Positions 25,575-34,705 are shown, counted from the stretch's first letter. The stretch: 64,000 nt of DNA from an uncultured Methanomassiliicoccales archaeon (GCA_934702355.1 CAKUXX010000006.1:1-64000); one strand, 5' to 3'. The notes: a model not told the origin generated them from the sequence alone. Program-made: numbers and translations.

Positions 25575-26663
25575 ATGAAGAGCACAAGGGCCGAAAGGCT
25601 CATTTCGAACGCAGACGGCATGGATGCCGTCGTCATCGTCAACGACGGCGAACCCTTCCTGGATTCCACATTCTGGTATCTGACGGAGCAGAAATCCGGT
25701 ACTTTCGAGGGTTCGTTCGCCATAGTCGGGCCCGGCGGATCACTCGACGTCATAGTCAGCATCCTGGAGGAGGAGGGCGCGCGCGAAGGCGCAGGCGACA
25801 TCCACGTCTACCACAACCGCGAGGAGCGCGATGGATTCCTGAGGGATGCACTCAAAGGATGCTCGAAGGTCGGTTTCAACACGCATTCCGCCACATATGC
25901 CGCGGTCGAGTTCGTCAAGAAGACCGTGGATGGGATACAGGCCGTCGATGCGGGAAAGGCAATCGCCGACACCGTTTCCGTAAAGGACGAGAAGGAGATC
26001 GCCGCCACCAGGGAGGCATGCAGGATATCATCCATAGTCGCGGGCGAGATCCCGGACATGCTGTCTGAAGGCGTATCCGAGAAGGAGGTCGCCGCACGCA
26101 TGGACGCCCGCATGAGGGATCTCGGAGGTACGGGCAATGCCTTCGACACCATCGCCGCATTCGGTGCGTATTCCTCACAACCGCATCACATGCCCTGCGA
26201 CTACCGCCTGAAGAACGGGGACACGGCGCTGTTCGATTTCGGGACCAAATACGACAGATACTGTTCCGACATGACCCGCACGGTCTTCCTCGGAAGGCCT
26301 CCGGAGATCCTGGAAAGGGCATACGAGGTCGTGAGGGAGGCCCAGCTGGCAGGCATCGCGGAATACAGGGACGGGGCTCCCGCAAACGCAGCGGATCTGG
26401 CCGCCAGGAAGATCATAGATGATTCCGAGTTCAAGGGGAAGTTCATCCATTCGTTCGGTCACGGCATCGGCATGGATGTGCATCAGGACATCTCCGTATC
26501 TCCCAAATCGGACCAGGTGCTCCGCGCGGGCAACGTCGTGTCCGCGGAGCCCGGGATATACATACCCGGCGTCGGAGGGATCAGGATCGAGGATACCTGC
26601 CTGATCACCGAGGACGGCTGCGAGATCCTCACTTCCTTCGATCATTCATTCACGGTGGTGTGA
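25575..26663 (+). CDS. pepQ: M24 family Xaa-Pro aminopeptidase-type peptidase
   Basis: A 362-residue creatinase/prolidase-fold metallopeptidase. The five metal ligands are visible: the two Asp in LFDFGTKYDRYCSDMTRT, the His in SFGHGIGMDVHQ, and two Glu in SAEPGIYIPG and IRIEDTCL. The N-terminal 120 residues form the non-catalytic creatinase-N domain. It cleaves peptides or dipeptides next to proline; exact specificity is not readable. It sits one base upstream of TldD, so the three peptidase-type genes likely form one operon. Confidence 0.9.
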   Translation: MKSTRAERLISNADGMDAVVIVNDGEPFLDSTFWYLTEQKSGTFEGSFAIVGPGGSLDVIVSILEEEGAREGAGDIHVYHNREERDGFLRDALKGCSKVGFNTHSATYAAVEFVKKTVDGIQAVDAGKAIADTVSVKDEKEIAATREACRISSIVAGEIPDMLSEGVSEKEVAARMDARMRDLGGTGNAFDTIAAFGAYSSQPHHMPCDYRLKNGDTALFDFGTKYDRYCSDMTRTVFLGRPPEILERAYEVVREAQLAGIAEYRDGAPANAADLAARKIIDDSEFKGKFIHSFGHGIGMDVHQDISVSPKSDQVLRAGNVVSAEPGIYIPGVGGIRIEDTCLITEDGCEILTSFDHSFTVV

Positions 26664-26664
26664 C

Positions 26665-28074
26665 ATGCAGATACAGGCTATGGAAAAGGCGGTAGACGCT
26701 CAGGATGTGCTTTCCGAGGCGGTCGCCAGGATGCAGGACCTCGGCGCGGAGTTCTCCGATGCCAGGTCGCAGACCGTCAGGGTCGTGGGAGTGAGCTCGA
26801 TCAACGGGGACCTCCGCCAGCTGGTCAGGAAGAGCACCGGCGGGGTGTGTCTGAGGGCATGGAACGGCGGCAGATGGGGATACGGCACCACGACATCCTT
26901 CGACAGGGCTTCCGTTCTGGAGGCCGCCGAGAGGGCGGTCCGCAACGCATCGGGTGAGAAGAGGTCCGACCTCCATCTTGAGCCCGCGGTCGTGAGGCGT
27001 CACGACAGGGCGGATGTCAGGATACATCCGGACTCCGTCGATCTCACTGAGAAGATCGCCGCGGCCAGGGACCTGGACAAGGCCCAGGCTAACGACGATC
27101 GCATAATCAACAGCATGGGCTCCTATTCAGAGGAAATCAAAACGAACGCACTCGTCAACTCCGCAGGCTCCGACATGAGCTGGGAGGAGGTCCGCACCCT
27201 GTGCAGGGCCATGTCCGTCGCTGCAGACGGACAGAGGATGGAGCGCTACTACGACGGTCCGGACAGCACACTCGGATTCGAGATCGTCCGCGATCTGGAC
27301 ATAGAGGAACTGGGCAGGACCACTGCATCGGAGGCCATCGCCACTCTTAAGGCGGACAGGGCCCCTTCCGGGAACCTCACGGTCATTTCCGACCCGATGG
27401 TGTCCGGACTTCTTGCCCACGAGGCCATGGGGCATGCTTCGGAAGGGGACGAGATAACAAAGAAACGTTCGTTCCTCACGGATGCGGTCGGACGTAAGGT
27501 GGCCTCGGACATAATTTCGATGTACGACAACGGCACGGTCCGCGGTGCGCACGGATCCGTCCTGTACGATGACGAAGGGACGCCCTCGTCCTGTGCGACG
27601 ATCATCGACCACGGAGAGTACAAAGGCTACATGCACAGCCTGGAGACGGCATCCCAGTTGGGTGTTGCGCCCACAGGCAACGGCAGGGCAGAGAACTACG
27701 GCAAGAGGGTGTGGGTGAGGATGACCAACACCTACTTCGGGCCCGGCGAATGGGACCGCGACGAGATCATCGCTGACACGAAGGACGGCATCCTCTGCGA
27801 CAAGATGATCAACGGTATGGAGGACTCCGTCGGGGGATGCTTCGAGGCCAAGTGCCTCAGGGGATTCCTGATCCGCAACGGGGAGATAGTGAAGCCGCTG
27901 CAGTCGTTCACGCTCACCGGAAAGTCTGTGGACATTCTGTCCTCGGCGGATGCCCTGTCGAAGGAGGTCATCCTGGACGGCGGCATGTGCGGCAAGGGCA
28001 TAGAGGACTGGGTCCGGGTGTCGTCCGGAGGTCCCTACATGCGCGCAAGGATGATCGTGGGGGGAGGACAATGA
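26665..28074 (+). CDS. tldD: TldD family metallopeptidase
   Basis: A 469-residue TldD, the catalytic half of the TldD/TldE protease that trims unfolded or modified peptides. The HExxxH zinc motif is HEAMGH in LLAHEAMGHASEGD (near residue 253) and the downstream zinc Cys region is GGCFEAKC. It starts one base after the peptidase stop, and its stop overlaps the TldE ATG. Translational coupling fits the known heterodimer. Confidence 0.93.
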   Translation: MQIQAMEKAVDAQDVLSEAVARMQDLGAEFSDARSQTVRVVGVSSINGDLRQLVRKSTGGVCLRAWNGGRWGYGTTTSFDRASVLEAAERAVRNASGEKRSDLHLEPAVVRRHDRADVRIHPDSVDLTEKIAAARDLDKAQANDDRIINSMGSYSEEIKTNALVNSAGSDMSWEEVRTLCRAMSVAADGQRMERYYDGPDSTLGFEIVRDLDIEELGRTTASEAIATLKADRAPSGNLTVISDPMVSGLLAHEAMGHASEGDEITKKRSFLTDAVGRKVASDIISMYDNGTVRGAHGSVLYDDEGTPSSCATIIDHGEYKGYMHSLETASQLGVAPTGNGRAENYGKRVWVRMTNTYFGPGEWDRDEIIADTKDGILCDKMINGMEDSVGGCFEAKCLRGFLIRNGEIVKPLQSFTLTGKSVDILSSADALSKEVILDGGMCGKGIEDWVRVSSGGPYMRARMIVGGGQ

Positions 28075-29396
28075 GCGACCTGAGATACGATGCGGAGAAG
28101 GCCCTCCAGATGGTGAGGGGTCATGAGCATGCGGAGGTCTACGCCTCCGAGGCAGAGGTCAGCACGGTCTACATAGACGATTCGAAGATCAGCAACATCG
28201 AGACGAAGATCGAGTCGGGGATGATGGTCAGGATGGCCGACGGCGGAAGGCAGGGGAAGGCCTCGGTCACGCTGGGCTCTCCCGATTCAGTATCGGACTG
28301 CGTCTCCATGGCCGAGACCGTCCTGAGGTTCTCTCCCGAGGACAAGGGATTCAAAGGGTATGCGATGCCCGGCAAGGCCCGCATATCACTGCCAGATGTA
28401 ATCGACCGCAGGGTGGTGGACATCCAGCCCGAGGATCTCAGGGAGATCGCACGCGCGGTCATAGATTCGTGTTCGGTCAACATCCCCCGCGCCCAGATAC
28501 GTGTGTCGTTCAACAGGGGATGCACCATGAACAGCAATGGAGTGGACACTTTCCACGAGAGCACACTGGTCTATGGGCATTTCACGTCGATGACCGTCAG
28601 GGACCATCCCGGAGAGGGGATGGAGACGTTCCACGGGACGCATCTGTCTCTGGATCCCGTATCCATCGGGAACAGGCTGTCCGAGAAGGCCACTTCCGCG
28701 GCGTGCTGCACCGAGTTCAAAGGCCATGATTCGCTGACGATGATCCTTCCTCCGAGCGAGCTCGGGGACATGATGATGTCATCGGTCGGTTCCGCGGTCA
28801 ACGGTGAGAACGTGAAGTACGGCCGCAGCCTGTGGAAGGATTCCGTAGGCGAGGAGGTCGCATCCAAGGAGCTGACGATGACCGACGATCCCACGGTCCC
28901 CGCTCCGCTGTCATGCGTCTTCGACGACGAGGGATCCCCCACAGAACGCAGGAGCATAATCGAAGGCGGTGTGCTCAGATCGTTCCTGAGGGATTCGTTC
29001 TGCGGCGACAGCACCGGCAACGGCATGCGCAGGTCCAGCGTGGATGCGCAGGGAGCGTTCGAGAGGACCCCCGTGATCAAGCCACTGAATCTGATGGTCT
29101 CTCCAGGAAGGTATTCCCGCGAGGACATCATCGCCCAGACCGACAACGGAATCCTGGTGGAGAAGTTCGCCTGGCCGGAGGCGGACGAGCTCACCGGAAG
29201 GTTCGGTCTGAACGTCAGATGCGGGTACGTGATCCGCAAAGGGGAGATTGTTGAAACGGTCAACAACGCTCTGCTCATGGGCAACATGCTGGATGCCGTG
29301 AGGAATATCGAGGCCATAGGCAACGATCCCGTTCAGATGGGCGTCGTGAGTGTTCCGACGATGAGCTTCTCCGGAATGGAGCTTGTCGGAAACTGA
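28071..29396 (+). CDS. tldE: TldE/PmbA family protein
   Basis: A 441-residue partner of TldD. It shares the overall fold but lacks the HExxxH motif, as usual for TldE; the segment that would hold it reads MILPPSELGDMM. The C-terminal GNGMRRSS and IKPLNLMVSPG segments are family hallmarks. Its ATG overlaps the TldD stop by ATGA. A hairpin followed by a T-rich run ends the operon. Confidence 0.92.
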   Translation: MSDLRYDAEKALQMVRGHEHAEVYASEAEVSTVYIDDSKISNIETKIESGMMVRMADGGRQGKASVTLGSPDSVSDCVSMAETVLRFSPEDKGFKGYAMPGKARISLPDVIDRRVVDIQPEDLREIARAVIDSCSVNIPRAQIRVSFNRGCTMNSNGVDTFHESTLVYGHFTSMTVRDHPGEGMETFHGTHLSLDPVSIGNRLSEKATSAACCTEFKGHDSLTMILPPSELGDMMMSSVGSAVNGENVKYGRSLWKDSVGEEVASKELTMTDDPTVPAPLSCVFDDEGSPTERRSIIEGGVLRSFLRDSFCGDSTGNGMRRSSVDAQGAFERTPVIKPLNLMVSPGRYSREDIIAQTDNGILVEKFAWPEADELTGRFGLNVRCGYVIRKGEIVETVNNALLMGNMLDAVRNIEAIGNDPVQMGVVSVPTMSFSGMELVGN

Positions 29397-29403
29397 TCCC
29401 AAG

Positions 29404-29442
29404 CCGGGGTCCAATCGATCCCGGCCAAACATCCTTCTTTTT
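29404..29442 (+). terminator. Hairpin plus T-run after tldE
   Basis: GCCGGG (29404-29409) and CCCGGC (29420-29425) form a stem, followed by the T-rich run CTTCTTTTTTG at about 29433-29442. Confidence 0.65.
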
Positions 29443-29490
29443 TGTGAAAGGCCTGCCTGGACGGAGACACTGCAACAGGTTGTCAGAAGA

Positions 29491-29566
29491 TGGTGGACCC
29501 GGCCGGATTTGAACCGGCGACCTCCGCCGTGTGAAGGCGACGTCATAACCCCTAGACCACGAGTCC
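29491..29566 (-). tRNA. tRNA-Val (anticodon CAC), CCA encoded
   Basis: On the minus strand GGACTCG pairs with CGGGTCC, followed by A and CCA. The loop TTCACAC gives anticodon CAC. The T-arm contains GGTTCAAATCC. It shares a 26-nt identical D-arm region with tRNA-Val(TAC) 2.4 kb away. Confidence 0.95.
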
Positions 29567-29627
29567 GATGATTCCCCCAACGCACAGGAATATATAACTC
29601 TAATCTGACCCCGCATTCTGCGGCGTA

Positions 29628-30608
29628 TCAGCTGTCATCTTCGGGGACGATCTTCGACATCAGACGTACAGATCCTTTGATGGCCCTCTTCTTCGGAGCG
29701 GGACGGACCGATATCTGGACGAACACGCCCTCCCTTCCGTAAATGCGGAGCATATCTCCGCCGTCATAGACCAATGTGCACACATCGAATCTGAATCCGC
29801 TCATGAGGTTCTCGCCGGTGCCCGGAACGACCGTCGCCTTCGGTACCCCTCCGTCGGTGCGTCCGATGCGCAGGATCCTCTCCTCCTTGCCGCAGCGGAG
29901 CGGTATGTCCAGCTCTTCCGATGCATGTTTTTCGACGAATCCTTTCAGAGATTCCGCATCCTCCGGTGTTATGTACGTCTCCGGGTCAGAGTAGATCACA
30001 TCCTTTATCATCCCGAGGTTGCGGTCGGCCTTCTGGGTTGCCGAGGGGATCCTCACCGATTCGTGCATGAGGCATGCCAGCATGACGATGTACACCGCGA
30101 TCATAAGCGGGATGCAATAGTACATCGAGAAGATGTCCGACCAGGGCATCAGCATGTTATAGCTCGCCCAGATGGGGAAGAGCTCGATCACGGTCATTAT
30201 CGCCGTGCATTGGAGGAGACGTGTTGCGTAATGGGTGTATCCGCAGAGCAGGGATGCCGACGAGATCAGGATCATGACACCTACGATGAACGCTATTATC
30301 CCGACTATGAACGACAGATATTCGTAGAAATCTGTGAAGAATATGTTGAGGATGAGGAACGAGGCCCCGATGCACATGCCCGCGAGTGCGATCCTTGTGC
30401 AATAGCTCTCGGATCTCGTTGCAAGGGCGGCGATCCCGCCCGCGAGTATGAACATATCGGGGATGATTTCGCTGTAGATCAGCACATCCAGTACGGACAG
30501 GCCCGGGAGCCATATGCACAGAGTGTCGACACAGCAGAACGCACCGACGATGACCATGACCGCTCCGAGGATGGAAGGCAGGTCGTAGCCGTTCTCATCT
30601 CTGAACAT
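29628..30608 (-). CDS. Six-helix membrane protein with C-terminal soluble domain
   Basis: A 326-residue protein that I do not recognise. About six membrane helices fill residues 12-180, and a soluble tail of about 140 residues follows (begins near MIKDVIYSDPETYITPEDAESL, ends basic). The neighbouring upstream gene has the same layout, and the two tails share a D-A-E-S-L helix and a beta-rich end (MLRIYGREGVFVQISV against MTIVASDGNMIPVRI), so they are paralogues. The start overlaps the end of its neighbour by 14 bases. No enzyme motif is visible; a sensory or structural membrane role is possible. Confidence 0.7.
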   Translation of the reverse strand: MFRDENGYDLPSILGAVMVIVGAFCCVDTLCIWLPGLSVLDVLIYSEIIPDMFILAGGIAALATRSESYCTRIALAGMCIGASFLILNIFFTDFYEYLSFIVGIIAFIVGVMILISSASLLCGYTHYATRLLQCTAIMTVIELFPIWASYNMLMPWSDIFSMYYCIPLMIAVYIVMLACLMHESVRIPSATQKADRNLGMIKDVIYSDPETYITPEDAESLKGFVEKHASEELDIPLRCGKEERILRIGRTDGGVPKATVVPGTGENLMSGFRFDVCTLVYDGGDMLRIYGREGVFVQISVRPAPKKRAIKGSVRLMSKIVPEDDS

Positions 30609-31614
30609 CGCCTGGTCCCTCCTCTATCCTGACGGGTATCATGTTCCCGTCCGATGCGACGATGGTCATCGTCCCGTCGCACATCTCGATATCAGTTATC
30701 GCGAATCTGGATGCCTGCAGTATCGTTCCCGAACGATGGTCCGTCACGGTTGCGTGGATCGCATCCGAGCCCTTCCATCTCTGGGCCGTGAGGTATGATT
30801 CTCCGCTGTCGTCCGATATCCTGACGCATATCTCGGATTCGACGGGACCTCCGTCACGGACGGCGTTCCATCCCTCGGCCGTAGTCATCCCCTTAGCAAG
30901 GGATTCTGCGTCGGAGCGTGATATACAAGCATTTCTGTCTAGACAATATGTGTGCCTGATTTTATCCATAGAGCAGTTATGAATCTCCAGCCAGTCCAGT
31001 TTCCTGAGCTTCTCCGAATCGAGGATCAGGATGTAGGTGAAGTACATGAGCGCCAGCAGGACGGTGTTAGGCTGGGTGCTGAGAACGTAGAAAGCATCCT
31101 TGGTCTCGGAATACATGTACACCAGCAGGATCACCGCCAGCAGCAGGAATGCGATCGAACCGCCCATCATGGTGATGCGTGCCCTGGATCTGCCCATAAG
31201 GTACGCACGCCCGGACAGCGCCATGTTCAGACCGAGTGCGATTATGACGAAGTAGAACAGGTTCAGACTGCTGTGGGGCACCAGGTGGGGCAGGGCTGTG
31301 AACGTCCTGTAGAATCCGAGACCTATGGCATACAGCCCTACGGACCTGGGCAGGTTGCGTTTCCTGTCGAATATTATGGCAAGTCCGCATGAGATCAGGG
31401 CGATGTAGCCTATGAAAGATGTCACATGGGGCTCTGCGATGCCTCTGATGACGTCGAATACGTGGGACGCGGCCATGAGGACCATCAGAACGGCAAGGAC
31501 GAAGTTCGCACAGTATGCGCCTCTGTCGACTATGCTGTGGATTGCATCGTTGATCCTTCCCGTGACCCTTCTTCCGTCGGATCCGTTCGCAGGGGTCGTA
31601 TCGGCCTCACGCAT
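30595..31614 (-). CDS. Six-helix membrane protein, paralogue of the downstream gene
   Basis: A 339-residue protein of the same design: a polar N-terminus of about 30 residues, six membrane helices (about 35-57, 65-83, 90-108, 117-135, 148-166, 178-196) and a soluble C-terminal domain of about 140 residues containing SRSDAESLAKG. No known family is recognised. It is transcribed first and overlaps its paralogue, so they probably function as a pair. An AT-rich region with ATTTTATAATATACC on the minus strand lies about 150 bases upstream and may be the promoter. Confidence 0.7.
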   Translation of the reverse strand: MREADTTPANGSDGRRVTGRINDAIHSIVDRGAYCANFVLAVLMVLMAASHVFDVIRGIAEPHVTSFIGYIALISCGLAIIFDRKRNLPRSVGLYAIGLGFYRTFTALPHLVPHSSLNLFYFVIIALGLNMALSGRAYLMGRSRARITMMGGSIAFLLLAVILLVYMYSETKDAFYVLSTQPNTVLLALMYFTYILILDSEKLRKLDWLEIHNCSMDKIRHTYCLDRNACISRSDAESLAKGMTTAEGWNAVRDGGPVESEICVRISDDSGESYLTAQRWKGSDAIHATVTDHRSGTILQASRFAITDIEMCDGTMTIVASDGNMIPVRIEEGPGDVQR

Positions 31615-31899
31615 GGATGATGATTCTCTGCATCGTTTTTATCCGTTTTTCAGAGAACCCGTGTCGCCCGCCCCGGCCTGAAACGTGTTTAGGAGGAAAA
31701 TGAAGCTGAAGATGTATGCCGGGGCGGTAGTTGGATGTATATTCCAATAATGTACGGTATATTATAAAATACTATCGACTCGGTTAATAAATTCGGGACC
31801 TGTTTTTTTGAAAGAATGCTGATTTTGATAGAGCAAAGCGGGAAAATCGGACCTCTGCGGAGTGCGCAGAGGATGCTATGGATGATTTTGGATAATAGA

Positions 31900-31975
31900 T
31901 GGTGGGCTCGGCCGGAATTGAACCGGCGACCTTCGCCTTGTAAGGGCGACGTCATAACCCCTAGACCACGGGCCC
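31900..31975 (-). tRNA. tRNA-Val (anticodon TAC), CCA encoded
   Basis: GGGCCCG pairs with CGAGCCC, then A and CCA. The loop CTTACAA gives anticodon TAC. D-arm and T-arm are almost identical to tRNA-Val(CAC) at 29491, showing recent common descent. Confidence 0.95.
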
Positions 31976-32064
31976 GTGATTCCCAGTAAAGAAAACCGAT
32001 ATAAATACGGTTCGAGCAAAATGAGTCGAACGTTATATACCATGAATCAGTTGAGGGAATTGTT

Positions 32065-32139
32065 GCGATTGTAGTCCAGCGGTTAGGACGGGAGCTTCCC
32101 AAGCTTCTGACCCGGGTTCGATTCCCGGCAATCGCACCA
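32065..32139 (+). tRNA. tRNA-Gly (anticodon CCC), CCA encoded
   Basis: GCGATTG pairs with CAATCGC, followed by A and CCA. The loop TTCCCAA gives anticodon CCC, and the T-arm has GGTTCGATTCC. It lies divergent from tRNA-Val(TAC), about 90 bases away. Confidence 0.95.
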
Positions 32140-32237
32140 TGTGTTCTAATCCAATAGACCGTTGTGCGGTTCTGATATGCATAATCATGCGAACATGAGG
32201 TCTCACTGTCCTACTGTCCGCTGGAAGAATCCGGTGG

Positions 32238-32253
32238 CCGGCCCGAAGGCCGG
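32238..32253 (-). terminator. GC hairpin after the PII gene
   Basis: CCGGCC and GGCCGG pair around CGAA, 8 nt past the PII stop on the minus strand. It is nearly the same sequence as the hairpin after L15e. Confidence 0.6.
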
Positions 32254-32261
32254 AAAATGTT

Positions 32262-32579
32262 TCAGTCGGATCTGATGCGGATTGATTCTTCGACGGGGAT
32301 CACGAATATCCTTCCGTCTCCCGGATAACCTGTCTCGGCATACTTGCGGATGGTTTCGATGACCTTCTCCATCTGATTATCCTCCACCACGGTCTCGATC
32401 TTGACCTTCTCTATCTCGTCCACGACGAACTCCCCGACCCTCGTGGTGAACTTCAGTCCCATCTGCTCCCCGCGTCCTGTCACGCGGGTGATGGTCAGTC
32501 CGTTGACGCCTATGTCCCTGAGTCCGTCCTTGACGCACTGGAGCCTCTCAGGCCTTATGATTGCCATTACCATCTTCAT
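32262..32579 (-). CDS. glnK: PII-type nitrogen regulatory protein GlnK
   Basis: A 105-residue PII signal protein. The core MAIIRPERLQCVKDGL, the T-loop and the C-terminal GDGRIFVIPVEESIRIR are typical. It should block the adjacent Amt channel when nitrogen is plentiful, sensing 2-oxoglutarate and ATP/ADP. In the T-loop, the position of the uridylylated Tyr51 of E. coli GlnB is Phe (GEFVVDE), so no uridylylation is expected. The ATG at 32579 follows the Shine-Dalgarno AGGTGAT; a GTG nine bases upstream is less likely. Confidence 0.92.
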   Translation of the reverse strand: MKMVMAIIRPERLQCVKDGLRDIGVNGLTITRVTGRGEQMGLKFTTRVGEFVVDEIEKVKIETVVEDNQMEKVIETIRKYAETGYPGDGRIFVIPVEESIRIRSD

Positions 32580-32589
32580 CGGAATCACC

Positions 32590-33912
32590 TCACATCACGT
32601 ATGCAGGCTCCCCGTGTTCCACGAGGTCCTGTCCGATCAGCTCCTCCTCGGGAGAGATGCGCACTTCCTTCATGAGCTTCCCTATCACCCATATTATGAT
32701 GTAGGATGCCACGAAGCAGAACACCAGAGTGAACACCACTGCGACGATCTGACCGACGATCAGATGCCAGTCGCCGGAGTACACCAGTCCTCCGCAGGCC
32801 TCCGTAGACAGCAGTCCCGTGGCGATGGCCCCCCAAATTCCTCCTATTCCGTGGATGCCCATGACGTCGAGTGCATCGTCCAGGCCGGACTTCTTCCTCA
32901 TGAATATGACTCCGAAGTAGCAGACGATGGCTCCGACCGCTCCTATTATCACTGCATCCACTGGGGTGACCGATCCCGCGGCGGGTGTGATCGCCACAAG
33001 GCCTGCGATGGCCCCTGCGATCAGACCGAGGACCCCCACGCGTCCGACGTGGAGATACTGGACCGCTGCCCATGTTGCCATCGCACAGACTGCCGAGATC
33101 TGCGAGACCATGATTGCATTGATCGCGACGCCGTCGATGGCGAGTCCGGAACCGCCGTTGAACCCGAACCATCCGAACCACAGAAGTGCGCATCCCAGGA
33201 AGGCCATGGGTATGTTGTGGGATCTGGTGGATATCCTGCCGCTTCTCTTGCCGAGGTACGCGGCGAGGGCCAATCCGGTGGCTCCCGCACATATGTGGAC
33301 GACGGTCCCTCCTGCGAAGTCGAGTGTCTTCAGATCGAACGGCAGGTCGGCAAGGAACCCTCCTCCCCAGACCATGTGCGCCATCGGTGCGTAGACAACT
33401 ATCGACCAGACTGCGAGGAACCAGGTGATGGCGGTGTACTTTATCCTCTCGGCGCAGGCTCCGAGGACGATCGCTCCCGTGATCAGTGCGAACATGCCCT
33501 GGAAGATCGCGAACTCCATGTCCGGAATGAACGCATTGTTCGTGATCTCGATGGGGGACACACCGCTGAAGAACATGTTGTCCAATCCTCCGACGAACGC
33601 ATTTCCCTCGGAGAACGCAAGCGAGAATCCGACTGCGGTCCAAGAGATGCCCATAACTGCCATTGCCAGAAGTGTCTGGGCGATGATGGATGTCATGCTC
33701 TGCTTCCTCAGCATACCGCCGTAGAACAGGGCGACACCGGGGGTCATTATGAAGACAAGGATCGAACAGATGGCGACCCATCCTGCGTTGGCGAAGTCCG
33801 AAGGCTCATCGCCGAAAACACTCGCCGAAGTCGTGTCGCCCGTCATCACGATGATGAGCGCCGCAACGGTGAGCATTGAGAAGATTGATACAACGATTCT
33901 CTTGAAATTCAT
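32590..33912 (-). CDS. amt: Ammonium transporter Amt
   Basis: An ammonium channel of about 440 residues. A cleavable or anchoring leader (RIVVSIFSMLTVAALIIVM) precedes the channel. The twin pore histidines are visible in APMAHMVWGG and VMGIHGIGGIWG, and GGMLRKQSM and FALITGAIVLGACAERIKY match the family. The ATG at 33912 follows GAGG with a 6-nt gap; an ATG at 33927 is possible. A TATA (GTTATATAC on the minus strand, 33968-33976) predicts a 30-nt leader. It is the first gene of the amt-glnK operon. Confidence 0.93.
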   Translation of the reverse strand: MNFKRIVVSIFSMLTVAALIIVMTGDTTSASVFGDEPSDFANAGWVAICSILVFIMTPGVALFYGGMLRKQSMTSIIAQTLLAMAVMGISWTAVGFSLAFSEGNAFVGGLDNMFFSGVSPIEITNNAFIPDMEFAIFQGMFALITGAIVLGACAERIKYTAITWFLAVWSIVVYAPMAHMVWGGGFLADLPFDLKTLDFAGGTVVHICAGATGLALAAYLGKRSGRISTRSHNIPMAFLGCALLWFGWFGFNGGSGLAIDGVAINAIMVSQISAVCAMATWAAVQYLHVGRVGVLGLIAGAIAGLVAITPAAGSVTPVDAVIIGAVGAIVCYFGVIFMRKKSGLDDALDVMGIHGIGGIWGAIATGLLSTEACGGLVYSGDWHLIVGQIVAVVFTLVFCFVASYIIIWVIGKLMKEVRISPEEELIGQDLVEHGEPAYVM

Positions 33913-33925
33913 GTTATTCCTCGAC

Positions 33926-34058
33926 ATTTGTCTAATCAATTTCGACAAAAATGGACACACGGTTATTGTATATAACGATAACTGATTAAAATGAAAAAGT
34001 GTAGTCAAATGAAAATCGAATCAGACTGCAATTAGACAAATGAACAGTTAGACGTATG
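33926..34058. promoter_or_regulatory. Inverted and direct repeats around the amt promoter
   Basis: ATTTGTCTAAT (33926-33936) and ATTAGACAAAT (34031-34041) are perfect 11-bp inverted copies on either side of the amt TATA. A third related copy, TTAGACGTATG, starts at 34048, 16 bp after the second. They do not fit the GGAA-N6-TTCC site of NrpR, so they may mark a different nitrogen regulator. Confidence 0.55.
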
Positions 34059-34127
34059 TTAAATGTTCATGCATCTTGCAGAAAAAACCCAATATGCAGT
34101 GTCCGAACAAATCGGGACGAGAAGATG

Positions 34128-34145
34128 GACGGGGAAGTCCCCGTC
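34128..34145 (-). terminator. Hairpin after the TPR gene
   Basis: GACGGGG and CCCCGTC pair around AAGT, 16 nt past the TPR gene stop on the minus strand. Confidence 0.55.
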
Positions 34146-34161
34146 ATGTGGAAAACAAGTT

Positions 34162-34674
34162 TCAGAGAAGGGATTTGGCCTCTTCGGGCGTCATGTCGAG
34201 GGCCTTGAGCATGTACTCCAGGGCCTTCTTGCCGTAGGGAGCGCGTGCTTTGGGATCCTCCATGATCTCGCCGTAGGTGGCCATGACATTGTTGTAGTAC
34301 TCGATGGCGAACTCCGAGTACAGGGATGCGGACATGGACTCGTCCATCTCGGCCGCTTCGCAGTATGCCTTCTCGGCCTCGTCGTATTTGTTGACAGAGA
34401 TGCAGAAGAGTCCGTATGATTGGTAGTAGTCGACGCGCTCGCCGTCGAGCTCGATCGCTTTCTTGTAGGCATCCATGATCTCCTGGGTGTCGACCTTGGC
34501 ACCGAACATTCCGGATGCGTAGTTGCCGCACTCGGCCTTGTAATACCACACGTCTGCGTGGTCCGGAATCTCGGTAGCGAGTTTCTTGAATGCGGTGTAT
34601 GCCTTCTTGAAGTCGCCCTCGTCCATCGCCTTCATCGCGTTGGCGATCTTTTTCTCAGGGGTAGCCTCTGCCAT
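34162..34674 (-). CDS. TPR-repeat protein
   Basis: A 170-residue soluble protein made of about three or four tetratricopeptide repeats (GDFKKAYTAFKKLATEIPDH, then YDEAEKAYCEAAEMD). It should be a helical scaffold for protein-protein contacts; no partner domain is fused. It appears leaderless: a TATA-like element at 34697-34705 is 27 nt upstream and seems to be shared with the divergent DUF2284 gene. Confidence 0.78.
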   Translation of the reverse strand: MAEATPEKKIANAMKAMDEGDFKKAYTAFKKLATEIPDHADVWYYKAECGNYASGMFGAKVDTQEIMDAYKKAIELDGERVDYYQSYGLFCISVNKYDEAEKAYCEAAEMDESMSASLYSEFAIEYYNNVMATYGEIMEDPKARAPYGKKALEYMLKALDMTPEEAKSLL

Positions 34675-34696
34675 GGGGGAGTGATTTTCAAGGAAC

Positions 34697-34705
34697 CTAT
34701 AAAAC
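34697..34705. promoter_or_regulatory. Shared bidirectional TATA element
   Basis: CTATAAAAC reads GTTTTATAG on the other strand. Its centre is 27 nt from the ATG at 34728 (plus) and 27 nt from the ATG at 34674 (minus). No other TATA is visible in the 53-bp gap, so one element may serve both genes. Confidence 0.55.

Noticed and set aside
31700..31750. 16-codon frame after a perfect AGGAGG
   Set aside because: The Shine-Dalgarno is only 3 nt from the ATG, the peptide is very short and nothing downstream supports an operon.
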